From an uncultured Acidobacteriota bacterium (GTDB lineage: Bacteria > Acidobacteriota > Blastocatellia > Pyrinomonadales > Pyrinomonadaceae): DNA of 35,691 nucleotides. The notes below the pieces were generated by a model, which was not told the DNA's origin, did no database searches, and saw only the letters and a program-made list of their open reading frames with translations. Position numbers and translations under genes: made by a program. Location: NCBI GenBank assembly GCA_937871585.1, contig CALMPJ010000223.1, positions 1 to 35,691 of the forward strand, given 5' to 3'. Of the stretch, positions 23,987 through 32,486 are shown one piece after another (positions within the stretch are counted from its first letter, which is position 1; every line of letters begins with the position of its first letter).

Positions 23987-26647
23987 ATGCAAATGGAAAA
24001 CGCCACGCCGATGTTGCGGCAATATCTCGAGATAAAAAAGCAATATCCGGGAACGATACTGTTCTTTCGGCTCGGTGATTTCTATGAAATGTTCAATGAG
24101 GACGCAATTGTAGGTTCTCGTGAATTAGATATTACGCTCACGGCACGGCAGAAAGATTCGCCAAATCCGATACCAATGTGCGGCGTTCCGCATCACGCAG
24201 CGGCAAATTATATCGCGAAACTCGTCCGCAAAGGCTATCGCGTCGCCATTTGCGATCAAACCGAAGAAGCTGGCAAAGGTGTCAAGCTTGTAAAACGCGA
24301 GGTCGTCCGCATCATTACGCCCGGAACCGCGATCGATCCGCAGCTGATCGAACCGAAGGAATCGGTCTATCTAGCGGCGGGTTGCGTCAGCGGCGGTACG
24401 TTTGGAGGCGCATTCCTCGACCCTTCAGCCGGAAAATTTGTAGCGGCAGAAGATTCAGGAGTCGATGCTTGGTTGAAGATCGTCGATCAGCTTTGGTCTT
24501 ACAGCCCCCGCGAGATCTTGTTTCCAAGGTCGATGACATCGATGCTCGAGCCTGAGTTTGGGAAACCGAATTCCGACGGCCTATTTGACGAGAGCCGTTC
24601 GAAAGCCGGTGTCGAATACGGCGATCTGACGGCGCTAGATGATGACAAATTCGATCTTCGCGATTCTGAAACGCTGCTAACCAAACAATTTGGCGTAAAA
24701 GAACTGAAAGCTTACGGTATAGCCGACCGTTACGCCGCGATCTCGGCCGCAGGTGCGTGTTTATCATACGCAAAGGACACTCAGCGAAATTCTGCTGAAC
24801 ATATCGGCGAGATCGAGTTTTTCGAATCGTCCGACGCGATGATCCTCGATTCTGTGAGTCTTAGAAATCTGGAGGTTATCGAATCTCGCAGCGACGGCAA
24901 GAAACGAACGCTCGTCGATGTCCTGGACACTTGCGTAACAAGCATGGGCTCGCGACTGCTGCGTAGCTGGCTGTTGCTGCCGTCGTTAAAGCGAAACGAG
25001 ATACAAACGCGGCACTCGGCGGTATCCGAGTTTTCCGACACAATATTCCGCGAGAAAATTCGATTTTTACTGAAGGACGTCGGCGATATCGAACGTTTGA
25101 TCGGGCGTTTGAATCTAGGAACCGCAAAGCCTCGTGACCTACTCGGGATCGAGCGTTCAATTTCTCAAGCCCCAAAGATAAACACTGTTCTTGCCGATGC
25201 CAGTTCCCTTCTTCTTCAGGTTTTGTCGGAGAATGTCTTCGAATTGCCGGAAATTCGCGCTCTTATTGGACGAGCGATCTCGGACGATCCGCCGCCGAAT
25301 TTGTCGGATGGCGGTGTAATTCGCGATGGTTTTGACGAGGAGCTGGATGAGCTGCGCGACATCTTGTCGAACGGCAAACAAACCATTGCATCGTTCGAAA
25401 CCCGTGAACGCGAACGCACCGGCATTGGCAATCTCAAGATCAAATTCAACAACGTATTTGGCTATTACATCGAAGTTTCCAAAGGTCAGATCGAACGCGT
25501 CCCGGACGACTACGAACGCCGCCAAACCGTTGCAAATGCTGAGCGTTACACGACTCCTGAGCTGAAAGAATGGGAAGAGAAAGTTCGCACTGCGGAAGAC
25601 AAGATCATTAGGATCGAGAGCGAGCTTTTTCAAAAGGTTCGCGACGAAGTTTGTGCAGAAACCCGCAAGTTGCAGACGACCGCACGAGCACTCGCGACAC
25701 TTGATGTGCTCGCCGCATTCGCCGATGTCGCGGCGAGGAATAACTACTTTTGCCCGACTTTGCACGACGGTGACGAGATCGAGATCAAAGCCGGTAGGCA
25801 TCCGATCGTTGAAAACGCCGTGGTTCGATCATTCATTCCGAATGACATCGTTCTCAACAATTCAACCGACCGTTTGCTAATCATCACCGGTGCAAACATG
25901 GGCGGCAAATCGACGATTCTAAGGCAAGTCGCTCTGATTCAGCTGATGGCTCAGATCGGCTCGTTTGTGCCGGCGACGGCGGCGAGGTTGCCGATTGTAG
26001 ATCGAATTTGGACGCGAGTCGGAGCGTCGGATGATCTTGCTTCCGGACGCTCGACTTTCATGGTCGAGATGACGGAAACGGCGGAGATATTGCATAATGC
26101 GACCTCGAAAAGCCTGATATTGCTCGACGAGATCGGCCGTGGCACCTCTACTTTTGATGGATTATCGATAGCCTGGGCAGTCGCAGAATATCTGCACGAT
26201 TCGGAAAAGCATTCGGCGAAAACACTTTTCGCAACCCATTATCACGAGCTCACAGAACTTGCCGAGAAACTGCCCGGAGCCAAAAACTATCAGATCACCG
26301 CCGAAGAACGCGACGGCGAGGTCGTTTTTCTGCACAAACTCGCTCCAGGCAAAGCATCGAAATCCTACGGGATCGCAGTTGCAAGCCTCGCAGGCCTGCC
26401 GCGAAACGTTATCGAACGTGCGAAAGACGTTCTTACCAAGCTCGAGAAATACGAACTTGCAGTTTTTGCCGACGAGCAACGAACAGGACTCGCAAAAGCC
26501 GCAGGTAGCCGAATTGCATCGCAATCTTCGCTGTTTGCGGTCGCAAATGAATCTGCGATCGATGCCTTGCGTGAGGTAGATGTCGAGGCGCTCTCGCCCG
26601 AAGACGCGAAACGAATGCTCGCCGATATACGTAACAAGATCGTCTAA
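23987..26647 (+). CDS. mutS: DNA mismatch repair protein MutS
   Basis: An 886-residue MutS1 protein. The N-terminal mismatch-binding domain has FFRLGDFYEMF with the intercalating F32-Y33-E34 (F-x-E motif), ELDITLTARQ and IPMCGVPHHAA. The lever and clamp regions follow, including FNNVFGYYIEVSKGQ. The ATPase domain carries GANMGGKST (about 636-644), STFMVEMTETAEIL, LLDEIGRGTSTFDG and FATHYHELTEL. Full length and intact. It recognises mispairs and small loops and recruits MutL. Two possible starts exist, ATG 23987 and ATG 23993 (M3). It is divergent from the polysaccharide operon, and nagZ follows 46 bases downstream. Confidence 0.98.
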   Translation: MQMENATPMLRQYLEIKKQYPGTILFFRLGDFYEMFNEDAIVGSRELDITLTARQKDSPNPIPMCGVPHHAAANYIAKLVRKGYRVAICDQTEEAGKGVKLVKREVVRIITPGTAIDPQLIEPKESVYLAAGCVSGGTFGGAFLDPSAGKFVAAEDSGVDAWLKIVDQLWSYSPREILFPRSMTSMLEPEFGKPNSDGLFDESRSKAGVEYGDLTALDDDKFDLRDSETLLTKQFGVKELKAYGIADRYAAISAAGACLSYAKDTQRNSAEHIGEIEFFESSDAMILDSVSLRNLEVIESRSDGKKRTLVDVLDTCVTSMGSRLLRSWLLLPSLKRNEIQTRHSAVSEFSDTIFREKIRFLLKDVGDIERLIGRLNLGTAKPRDLLGIERSISQAPKINTVLADASSLLLQVLSENVFELPEIRALIGRAISDDPPPNLSDGGVIRDGFDEELDELRDILSNGKQTIASFETRERERTGIGNLKIKFNNVFGYYIEVSKGQIERVPDDYERRQTVANAERYTTPELKEWEEKVRTAEDKIIRIESELFQKVRDEVCAETRKLQTTARALATLDVLAAFADVAARNNYFCPTLHDGDEIEIKAGRHPIVENAVVRSFIPNDIVLNNSTDRLLIITGANMGGKSTILRQVALIQLMAQIGSFVPATAARLPIVDRIWTRVGASDDLASGRSTFMVEMTETAEILHNATSKSLILLDEIGRGTSTFDGLSIAWAVAEYLHDSEKHSAKTLFATHYHELTELAEKLPGAKNYQITAEERDGEVVFLHKLAPGKASKSYGIAVASLAGLPRNVIERAKDVLTKLEKYELAVFADEQRTGLAKAAGSRIASQSSLFAVANESAIDALREVDVEALSPEDAKRMLADIRNKIV

Positions 26648-26690
26648 CCGATTTCCAAACTCCAAGCTTGGCTGTTAGACTTTGTTTTTC
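26643..26690 (+). terminator. Possible weak terminator after mutS
   Basis: TCTAAC (26643-26648, including the stop codon) pairs with GTTAGA (26674-26679), and CCAA (655-658 of this block) pairs with TTGG (668-671). The sequence CTTTGTTTTTC follows. The stem is interrupted and AT-rich, so this is a tentative call. Confidence 0.3.
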
Positions 26691-26693
26691 TCG

Positions 26694-27800
26694 ATGGTCA
26701 ATTCCCCTGAACAATTGGATCTTCGTACAAAAGTCGGGCAGCTTTTCTTCATTGGAATTGCAGGCCCTGAGCTTGATGCTTCAACGCGCGAATTGATCGA
26801 AGATTTCCGCCCAGGCGGAATATGTTTGTTTGCACGCAACATTCGCGAAGCAAAACAAACGCGTGAACTGCTCGACGGCATCCGCGAGATGTCGCAACTC
26901 GTGCCCTTTTTATCGCTCGACCAAGAAGGCGGCCTCGTCGATCGTTTGCGGCGAATTCTAACGCCAATGCCGGCAGCCAACAAGATAAGGACGGTCGAGG
27001 AGGCTCGAAGACTGGCGAGTTTGATCGCTGAGAGCACTCGTCTTCTTGGATTCAACACGGACTTTGCTCCAGTTGTTGATGTCATCGATGCGGCGCGTGA
27101 GAAGGATAACAACGGACTTTACTCGCGAGCGTTTGGTTCGAATGCCGAGGGAGCTACCGAGTTGGCAGGCGCATTTCTTGATAAGTTGCAGTCCGAAGGA
27201 ATATTAGGATGTATCAAACATTTCCCCGGCCTCGGAGCCGCTGCGGTTGATTCGCATGAGGAACTGCCCTCGGTTGAGATCGATGACAATGAACTCTCAA
27301 ACACCGATCTGTTGCCGTATCGGAAGCTTACTGCGACTCACGATCCGGCTTTTGTCATGGTTGCTCACGCAGCATTTCCTAATTCGAAAAATCAAATTTC
27401 AGATCTAGACGGAAGAATGACGCCGTCGTCATTGAACGGCAAGTTTGTGACCGAATTGCTTAGAGACGAATTCAATTACGAAGGCATCTCAATCACCGAT
27501 GACCTAGAAATGGGCGCGATCCTGAAGAATTACGGCATCGGCAAAGCATGTGTTAAGGCCGTAAATGCGGGCGAAGACATGCTCGCGATCTGTGCTGGTC
27601 GTGACAATATTATCGAGGGACGCGACGCTGTGATCGGTGCCGTCGAACGCGGCGAGATCGCGATGGAACGTGTTGACGAAGCCGTCGCTCGTATCGAACG
27701 CGGCAGGCAACGTCTTTCGCCGCCACTCGAATTTAACGCAGAGCGGCTTGCCGAACTGTCTGACGAAATTGCAGAATTTAACCAACATTTGAATCGCTGA
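26694..27800 (+). CDS. nagZ: Beta-N-acetylhexosaminidase, glycoside hydrolase family 3 (NagZ-like)
   Basis: A 368-residue GH3 enzyme. The TIM barrel opens with KVGQLFFIGIAGPEL and FRPGGICLFARNI, then PFLSLDQEGGLVDRL. CIKHFPGLGAAAVDSHEELP holds the KHFPG motif (175-179) and the D-S-H (186-188) with the histidine general acid of NagZ enzymes. The ISITDDLEMGAI segment provides the nucleophile aspartate (about 269). There is no signal peptide, as expected for the cytoplasmic enzyme that removes GlcNAc from 1,6-anhydro-muropeptides in cell-wall recycling. ATG 26694 is preferred to an upstream TTG at 26682 because homologues start near MVNSPEQLDL and neither has a good ribosome site. The solute-binding protein gene follows after 15 bases and is probably co-transcribed. 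Confidence 0.92.
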   Translation: MVNSPEQLDLRTKVGQLFFIGIAGPELDASTRELIEDFRPGGICLFARNIREAKQTRELLDGIREMSQLVPFLSLDQEGGLVDRLRRILTPMPAANKIRTVEEARRLASLIAESTRLLGFNTDFAPVVDVIDAAREKDNNGLYSRAFGSNAEGATELAGAFLDKLQSEGILGCIKHFPGLGAAAVDSHEELPSVEIDDNELSNTDLLPYRKLTATHDPAFVMVAHAAFPNSKNQISDLDGRMTPSSLNGKFVTELLRDEFNYEGISITDDLEMGAILKNYGIGKACVKAVNAGEDMLAICAGRDNIIEGRDAVIGAVERGEIAMERVDEAVARIERGRQRLSPPLEFNAERLAELSDEIAEFNQHLNR

Positions 27801-27805
27801 GGAGG
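27801..27805 (+). promoter_or_regulatory. Ribosome binding site for the TTG-initiated solute-binding protein gene
   Basis: GGAGG directly after the nagZ TGA, 10 bases before TTG 27816. It supports the TTG start, which gives a proper signal sequence. Confidence 0.65.
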
Positions 27806-27815
27806 CGTTACTGAT

Positions 27816-29444
27816 TTGCGTAAACTGATCTTACTTTCTCTTGTTCTCTCATTCTTTGCCACGGCATCGACGTGCCGCCGCCGAAATTCGGATGCGGTGA
27901 CCGTCGCACTTCCGGAGAAATTCCAGACCTTTGACACTGTGACGACCATGTCCTCGGACGCTGCCGCCGAACGTGTTAAGAACCTGATGTTCAACTCGCT
28001 GGTCAAAAAGGATGAGAAGTTCGAGTACATTGGTGAATTGGCGAAAGAGATCAAAACGTCAGAGGACGGCAAGGTCATAACGTTCGTGCTGCAAGACAAC
28101 GTGAAGTTCCACAATGGTCAGGATTTCACGTCAGCGGATGTGAAATATACTTTTGAGCAGTTGTTTGCTTCGAATGGCTACAAGGCCGGAGCGTTTTTTG
28201 ATTCGGTTCCCGATGATTCGGCCCCGGCTACGAAACCGGCGGCAGCCCCGGCAACTTCGCCCGCAGCGGCTAAGCCTGCCGAAGAGAAGAAGATGAAGCG
28301 TATCGCTCATATTTCTTCGATCGAGACTCCGGACGCCAAGACAGTAGTGTTTACGGTTGCTCGGCCGGCATTGCGTAATCAGTTGTTGTCAAATCTTGTG
28401 GCCGTTCCGATCATCGCAACGGGATCGGCTCCTCGTCAGAAAGATGCACCGATCGGGACCGGACCGTTTAAGTTTGTGAGTCTTGACGCTGCGCAAAGCA
28501 TTGTCGAACTCGCTGCAAATCAGGAGTATTGGGAAGGCGTACCGAAAGTTGCCAAGCTCCGACTGAAGACGATCACAGACGCAAATTCACTTCAGGCCGA
28601 ACTCTCGACCGGCGGCGTAGATATCGCTCCGAATCCGAATAATATCTCGCCGGATACTTTGAAGTCGCTAGCTTCGAACGCGAGCTTAAAGGTCGAGCAG
28701 TCTGATGGTTCGAACATTCAGTATCTTGTTTTCAACACGCAATCTGCACCGCTTAATAACGTAAAAGTTCGCCAGGCCATTGGCTATGCTATAAACCGAG
28801 AGAAGATCGTCAGCGAATTACTTTTCGATCAGGCAAAGGTCGCGGATTCGATTCTGCCGCCAAACTCTTGGGCATACTCGCAAGGTACGAAGTATTCTTA
28901 CGATCCTGCGAAAGCGAAGCAGTTGCTCCAGGAGGCCGGTTATAAGGGCGAGCCGATCGTGTTCAAGTTCGGATCCGGATTACAGGCCGTTAGCCAGTAT
29001 TCGCAGGTTCTGCAGAGTGCGATGAATGACGTTGGCTTGAATGTTCAGATCGAAACGTTTGAGGTAAACACCATCAGAACGCACCTTGCACAAGGCAATT
29101 TTCAGATGTACACAGGTGTCTGGATCGGCGGCAATCAAGATCCGATCTTCTTGCGAGATCTATTCAGCTCGACAAAGATCCCCGGCGGAACAGTTTCCTG
29201 CTGCAACCGCAGCCGCTATACAAATGCGGAACTTGATAAAGCCGTACTTGATGCTGAAAACTCGACCGATAAGGCTAAAGCCAAGGAACTTTACGGCAAA
29301 GCCTGGACCATCGCAAGCGAAGAGTTGCCGCTGCTTCCACTCTGGTATCCTGCAAACATTATTGTTGCAAACAAGCGCATCGGCGATATTAAGATCAATG
29401 CGAGCGGTGATTGGAGTTTCTTGAAGAATATTACCTCACAGTAG
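27816..29444 (+). CDS. Extracellular solute-binding protein, family 5 (peptide/nickel-type ABC transporter)
   Basis: A 542-residue periplasmic binding protein. A hydrophobic signal (RKLILLSLVLSFFATAST) ends at C20 and may be a poor lipobox (ASTC). The family-5 core follows: TFDTVTTMSSDAAAERVKNL, LAKEIKTSEDGKVITFVLQD, FHNGQDFTSADVKYTFEQLF, GTGPFKF, VRQAIGYAINREKIV and GAFF-type segments. An insertion of about 27 residues rich in Pro, Ala and Lys (133-159) interrupts the usual domain. No permease or ATPase genes lie nearby, so its transporter partner is elsewhere. The neighbour nagZ makes a role in muropeptide or peptide uptake plausible. The start is TTG with GGAGG 10 bases upstream. Confidence 0.9.
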   Translation: MRKLILLSLVLSFFATASTCRRRNSDAVTVALPEKFQTFDTVTTMSSDAAAERVKNLMFNSLVKKDEKFEYIGELAKEIKTSEDGKVITFVLQDNVKFHNGQDFTSADVKYTFEQLFASNGYKAGAFFDSVPDDSAPATKPAAAPATSPAAAKPAEEKKMKRIAHISSIETPDAKTVVFTVARPALRNQLLSNLVAVPIIATGSAPRQKDAPIGTGPFKFVSLDAAQSIVELAANQEYWEGVPKVAKLRLKTITDANSLQAELSTGGVDIAPNPNNISPDTLKSLASNASLKVEQSDGSNIQYLVFNTQSAPLNNVKVRQAIGYAINREKIVSELLFDQAKVADSILPPNSWAYSQGTKYSYDPAKAKQLLQEAGYKGEPIVFKFGSGLQAVSQYSQVLQSAMNDVGLNVQIETFEVNTIRTHLAQGNFQMYTGVWIGGNQDPIFLRDLFSSTKIPGGTVSCCNRSRYTNAELDKAVLDAENSTDKAKAKELYGKAWTIASEELPLLPLWYPANIIVANKRIGDIKINASGDWSFLKNITSQ

Positions 29445-29454
29445 TTTGGTCGCC

Positions 29455-29482
29455 TTGACAATTTCTTGTCAGACGGTAGAAT
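29455..29482 (+). promoter_or_regulatory. Sigma-70 promoter for the tRNA genes
   Basis: TTGACA (29455-29460, perfect), a 16-base spacer, TAGAAT (29477-29482, 5 of 6 matches). Predicted transcription start about 29489-29490, roughly 8 bases before the tRNA-Gly 5' end. The best promoter match seen in the window. Confidence 0.75.
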
Positions 29483-29497
29483 TATGGTTTGCCACAA

Positions 29498-29572
29498 GCG
29501 GGAGTAGCTCAGTGGTAGAGCGCGACCTTGCCAAGGTCGAAGTCGCGAGTTCGACCCTCGTCTCCCGCTCCA
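29498..29572 (+). tRNA. tRNA-Gly (GCC anticodon)
   Basis: A complete cloverleaf: acceptor GCGGGAG / CTCCCGC (29498-29504 with 29562-29568), D stem GCTC/GAGC, anticodon stem CGACC/GGTCG with loop TTGCCAA (anticodon GCC), and a T arm with TTCGACC. Discriminator T, then CCA is encoded (29570-29572). Reads GGC/GGU glycine codons. Confidence 0.95.
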
Positions 29573-29577
29573 GATCC

Positions 29578-29648
29578 TAAAGGAGAAAGGAAGATGGAGA
29601 AAGGATAAAGTTTTTTGCTTTACTTTTTCTTTGTTCCTTTCTCCTTTA
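29578..29648 (+). repeat. Long inverted repeat between two tRNA genes
   Basis: A perfect 15-base inverted repeat, TAAAGGAGAAAGGAA (29578-29592) and TTCCTTTCTCCTTTA (29634-29648), around a 41-base purine-then-pyrimidine-rich loop. The loop itself can pair partly (AAAGGATAAAG with CTTTACTTTTTCTTTG). It begins 6 bases after the tRNA-Gly CCA and ends 12 bases before tRNA-Cys. It could be a processing stem, a terminator/attenuator or a dispersed intergenic repeat. Confidence 0.75.
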
Positions 29649-29660
29649 TCCTTTACGCCC

Positions 29661-29735
<75 letters not shown>

Positions 29736-29800
29736 AACCTCAATTTTCCAAAACTTTTGGCAATAACCTGTCGTAAGCAATGTGGTAAAGTTAAATCACA

Positions 29801-30427
29801 ATGCTCGGTATTAGTGTGTCTAAAATTTGGCTAGCGTCGTTTGTGCTGGCGTTCAGCGGTATCTGCTGCGCACAAGCCGTTGTCGTTCAGCCCGGAGCTC
29901 CCGGACAGGCGACGAAAGTATTGCCTGCGGACACGAAACCGATCATTCCTGCCGTTTCGGCCAAAGATGTCGATTTCATGCAGGGCATGATAATGCACCA
30001 TGGTCAGGCAGTTGAAATGGTCGAACTGATCGAGTTCCGAACTCAGAACAAAGAGATAACACTCCTTGGTGCGCGAATTAGGCAATCGCAATCGGACGAG
30101 ATGAACTTTATGCGGCGTTGGCTCGGCCTTCGCGGCGAGAAAACCGAGATGGACCATTCGGGGCATGGCAGCAATATGTTGATGCCGGGAATGTTATCGA
30201 AAAAGCAAATGACGGCACTATCAAAAGCAAAAGGTGCCGAATTCGACCGCCTGTTTCTCGAAGGCATGATACAACACCATAAAGGTGCACTCGATATGGT
30301 CGATGACCTATTTAACACGGCCGGTGCGGGGCAAGATGCAGAACTATTCAATTTTGCGACTGATGTCGATACGGGACAGAAAGCAGAGATCAATATAATG
30401 GAGAAAATGCTTGGATCGCTCAAGTAG
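29801..30427 (+). CDS. Secreted DUF305 protein (CopM-like, possible metal binding)
   Basis: A 208-residue exported protein. The signal peptide covers about residues 1-25 (WLASFVLAFSGICCAQA). The DUF305 domain has two histidine-pair helices, DFMQGMIMHHGQAVEMVEL (HH at 66-67) and FLEGMIQHHKGALDMVDDL (HH at 159-160), within a four-helix ferritin-like arrangement. A Met/His-rich segment between them (MDHSGHG, 117-123, then NMLMPGM) resembles copper ligands. Cyanobacterial CopM, a DUF305 protein, binds copper; metal binding here is inferred. The upstream gap 29736-29800 has a CCAAAACTTTTGG palindrome (29748-29760) but no clear promoter. The LVIVD protein gene follows 5 bases later. Confidence 0.88.
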   Translation: MLGISVSKIWLASFVLAFSGICCAQAVVVQPGAPGQATKVLPADTKPIIPAVSAKDVDFMQGMIMHHGQAVEMVELIEFRTQNKEITLLGARIRQSQSDEMNFMRRWLGLRGEKTEMDHSGHGSNMLMPGMLSKKQMTALSKAKGAEFDRLFLEGMIQHHKGALDMVDDLFNTAGAGQDAELFNFATDVDTGQKAEINIMEKMLGSLK

Positions 30428-30432
30428 ATAAG

Positions 30433-32346
30433 ATGATGAAATCAACAAGAATTTCGACCACGTCGATAGTGGCAACGTTTGCATTTGTAATTGCAGCATT
30501 TTGCGGCTCTGTTGTCGCTCAGGAAGGCGGCAACCCATTCGCACCTGAAAAGGCTCCGCCGTTGCCGGAGGGCATGAAAGGTTCGAACGCCGGCGACCCG
30601 CGTTTCGGCCTCAGTGCAGGAGCATATGACGCAGCCGAGTTCTCGTTCGGTATCAAACATATCAATCTTTATCGCAAACCTGCCGCATTCGATCTTGGCG
30701 TCGATCCAAACGATCCGCGAGTTGCAAAAGCACTTTTCGCAATGGGAATTCCGGAAAACGCACCGATACCGCCGGCGATGAAGATGCCGATCGCGGGACT
30801 TGCACTCGCAAATTCCGATCTTGCTTTCCAAGGCAATTATCTCTTCTTGGGTAATTTCTACGGCATCAACATTTACAACATCGCGGATCCTGCAAAGGCG
30901 CAGCTTGTTACATCAATGCTCTGCCCCGGCGGACAAGGTGACGTTTCTGTTTACAAAAACCTGATGTTTATGTCGGTTGAGATGCAGAACGGCCGAATTG
31001 ATTGCGGCACGCAGGCGTTTCCGGCACAAACAGCTCCCGGATTGCCTGCGGCGCAGAAAGATCGATTCCGTGGAGTTCGTATCTTCGATATCTCGGATAT
31101 CAAGAATCCGAAACAGGTCGCAGCAGTTCAGTCGTGCCGAGGCTCGCACACGCATACGCTTGTCGAAGATCCCAACGATAAAAAGAACGTGTATATTTAC
31201 ATTTCGGGAACGTCGTTTGTTCGTCAAAGCGAGGAACTCGCAGGCTGTACTGATGGAGATCCTTCGAAAACGCCCGACACGGCGAGATTTAGGATCGACA
31301 TTATTAAGGTGCCGGTTTCTGCGCCGCAGGATGCAAAGATCATTGCCAGTCCGCGAATTTTTGGCGATGGTGAAAAGATCAATGCTCTGAACGACGGCGG
31401 TTCGCACGCGAACAAGGGACGTCCGGAAGAGACCGATCAATGTCACGATATTACAGTTTATTCGGAACTCGGCCTCGCGGCAGGTGCCTGCTCGGGCAAC
31501 GGTATCTTGCTCGATATCAAAGACCCCGCGAATCCAAAACGGCTCGACGCTGTAAACGATAAGAACTATGCCTACTGGCACTCAGCCTCATTCTCTAATG
31601 ACGGAAAGAAAGTAGTTTTCACCGACGAATGGGGTGGCGGCATGGGAGCACGATGCCGAGCGACCGATCCGACAGTTTGGGGAGCGAACGCTATCTTTAA
31701 CCTCGAAGGCGGAAAGCTAAAGTTTGCCAACTACTACAAATTGCCTGCGGCTCAGGGCGATACCGAGAATTGCGTGGCTCACAACGGCTCGCTAGTTCCC
31801 GTTCCCGGACGCGACATCAAGGTTCAGGCTTGGTACCAGGGCGGCATTTCGATCATGGATTTCACCGATCCGGCAAACCCGATGGAGATCGCGGCTTTTG
31901 ATCGCGGACCAGTCGATGCAAATATGCTGCTGCTCGCAGGTTCGTGGTCAGCATATTGGTATAACGGCAACATCTATTCGTCCGAGATCGCACGCGGACT
32001 CGACGTTTTCGAACTGACGCCGACGCGATTTTTGTCGCAGAACGAGATCGACGCGGCAAAATCAGTTCGCGAATCGGTCTTGAACGTTCAAAGTCAACAT
32101 CGCACCGTTGCCCCGAAAACGCTTGTCGTTGCAAAAGCGTACATTGACCAGCTCGAACGTGCAAAAGTCGTCTATCCAACTGAGATCACAAAGCTTCGCG
32201 ACGCGATCCAAGCGGCTGAAACAGACAAGTCGAAAGCATCCGAACTCAAGTCGATGGTTGACCACATAAACACTCTCGCCGAAACAGCAAAGGACGCAGC
32301 GTCTGCGGCAAAACTTCGCTCGATCGCTGAGATCTTTCGAAACTAA
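30433..32346 (+). CDS. Secreted LVIVD-repeat protein (beta-propeller-like)
   Basis: A 637-residue exported protein with a signal peptide (SIVATFAFVIAAFCGSVVAQ, cleaved about residue 30). The middle consists of LVIVD-type repeats in the pattern G-I-x-I-x-D/N-[IF]-x-D-P-x-N-P: GINIYNIADPAKAQLV, GVRIFDISDIKNPKQV, GILLDIKDPANPKRLD and GISIMDFTDPANPMEI. Such repeats form beta-propeller blades. Several cysteines (for example CPGG, CRGSHTH, CHDI, CSGNG) may form disulfides. The last 100 residues (about 540-637) are helical and charged, an added C-terminal domain. It is 5 bases downstream of the DUF305 gene. As I recall, DUF305 and LVIVD genes are paired in other bacteria, which suggests a joint extracytoplasmic function. 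The reaction is unknown. Confidence 0.85.
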   Translation: MMKSTRISTTSIVATFAFVIAAFCGSVVAQEGGNPFAPEKAPPLPEGMKGSNAGDPRFGLSAGAYDAAEFSFGIKHINLYRKPAAFDLGVDPNDPRVAKALFAMGIPENAPIPPAMKMPIAGLALANSDLAFQGNYLFLGNFYGINIYNIADPAKAQLVTSMLCPGGQGDVSVYKNLMFMSVEMQNGRIDCGTQAFPAQTAPGLPAAQKDRFRGVRIFDISDIKNPKQVAAVQSCRGSHTHTLVEDPNDKKNVYIYISGTSFVRQSEELAGCTDGDPSKTPDTARFRIDIIKVPVSAPQDAKIIASPRIFGDGEKINALNDGGSHANKGRPEETDQCHDITVYSELGLAAGACSGNGILLDIKDPANPKRLDAVNDKNYAYWHSASFSNDGKKVVFTDEWGGGMGARCRATDPTVWGANAIFNLEGGKLKFANYYKLPAAQGDTENCVAHNGSLVPVPGRDIKVQAWYQGGISIMDFTDPANPMEIAAFDRGPVDANMLLLAGSWSAYWYNGNIYSSEIARGLDVFELTPTRFLSQNEIDAAKSVRESVLNVQSQHRTVAPKTLVVAKAYIDQLERAKVVYPTEITKLRDAIQAAETDKSKASELKSMVDHINTLAETAKDAASAAKLRSIAEIFRN

Positions 32347-32367
32347 GCAGATCGACTTCTATCGATC

Positions 32368-32405
32368 AAACGGCTCAAGCATTTACGCTTGAGCCGTTTT
32401 CTTTT
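32368..32405 (+). terminator. Strong intrinsic terminator after the LVIVD gene
   Basis: AAACGGCTCAAGC (32368-32380), a 6-base loop ATTTAC, and GCTTGAGCCGTTT (32387-32399) form a perfect 13-bp stem, followed by TTTTCTTTT. It closes the DUF305-LVIVD operon. Confidence 0.92.
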
Positions 32406-32486
32406 GCTGAAATTTCAAGTTTTGTGCTACGCTACTCGCCAACAATCAATATTGGTCAAAATTTCGACGGGCGAGGTGAAGTGCAT

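Noticed and set aside
25157..25801. A 214-codon minus-strand open frame inside mutS
   Set aside because: Antisense to an intact MutS core domain; no domain signature or ribosome site.
27816..27890. Lipoprotein signal on the solute-binding protein
   Set aside because: The residues before C20 (A-S-T) do not fit a standard lipobox well; reported only as a possibility.
30913..31581. A 222-codon minus-strand open frame inside the LVIVD gene
   Set aside because: Shadow of the repeat-containing gene; Arg/Cys/Ile-rich composition without a fold signature.
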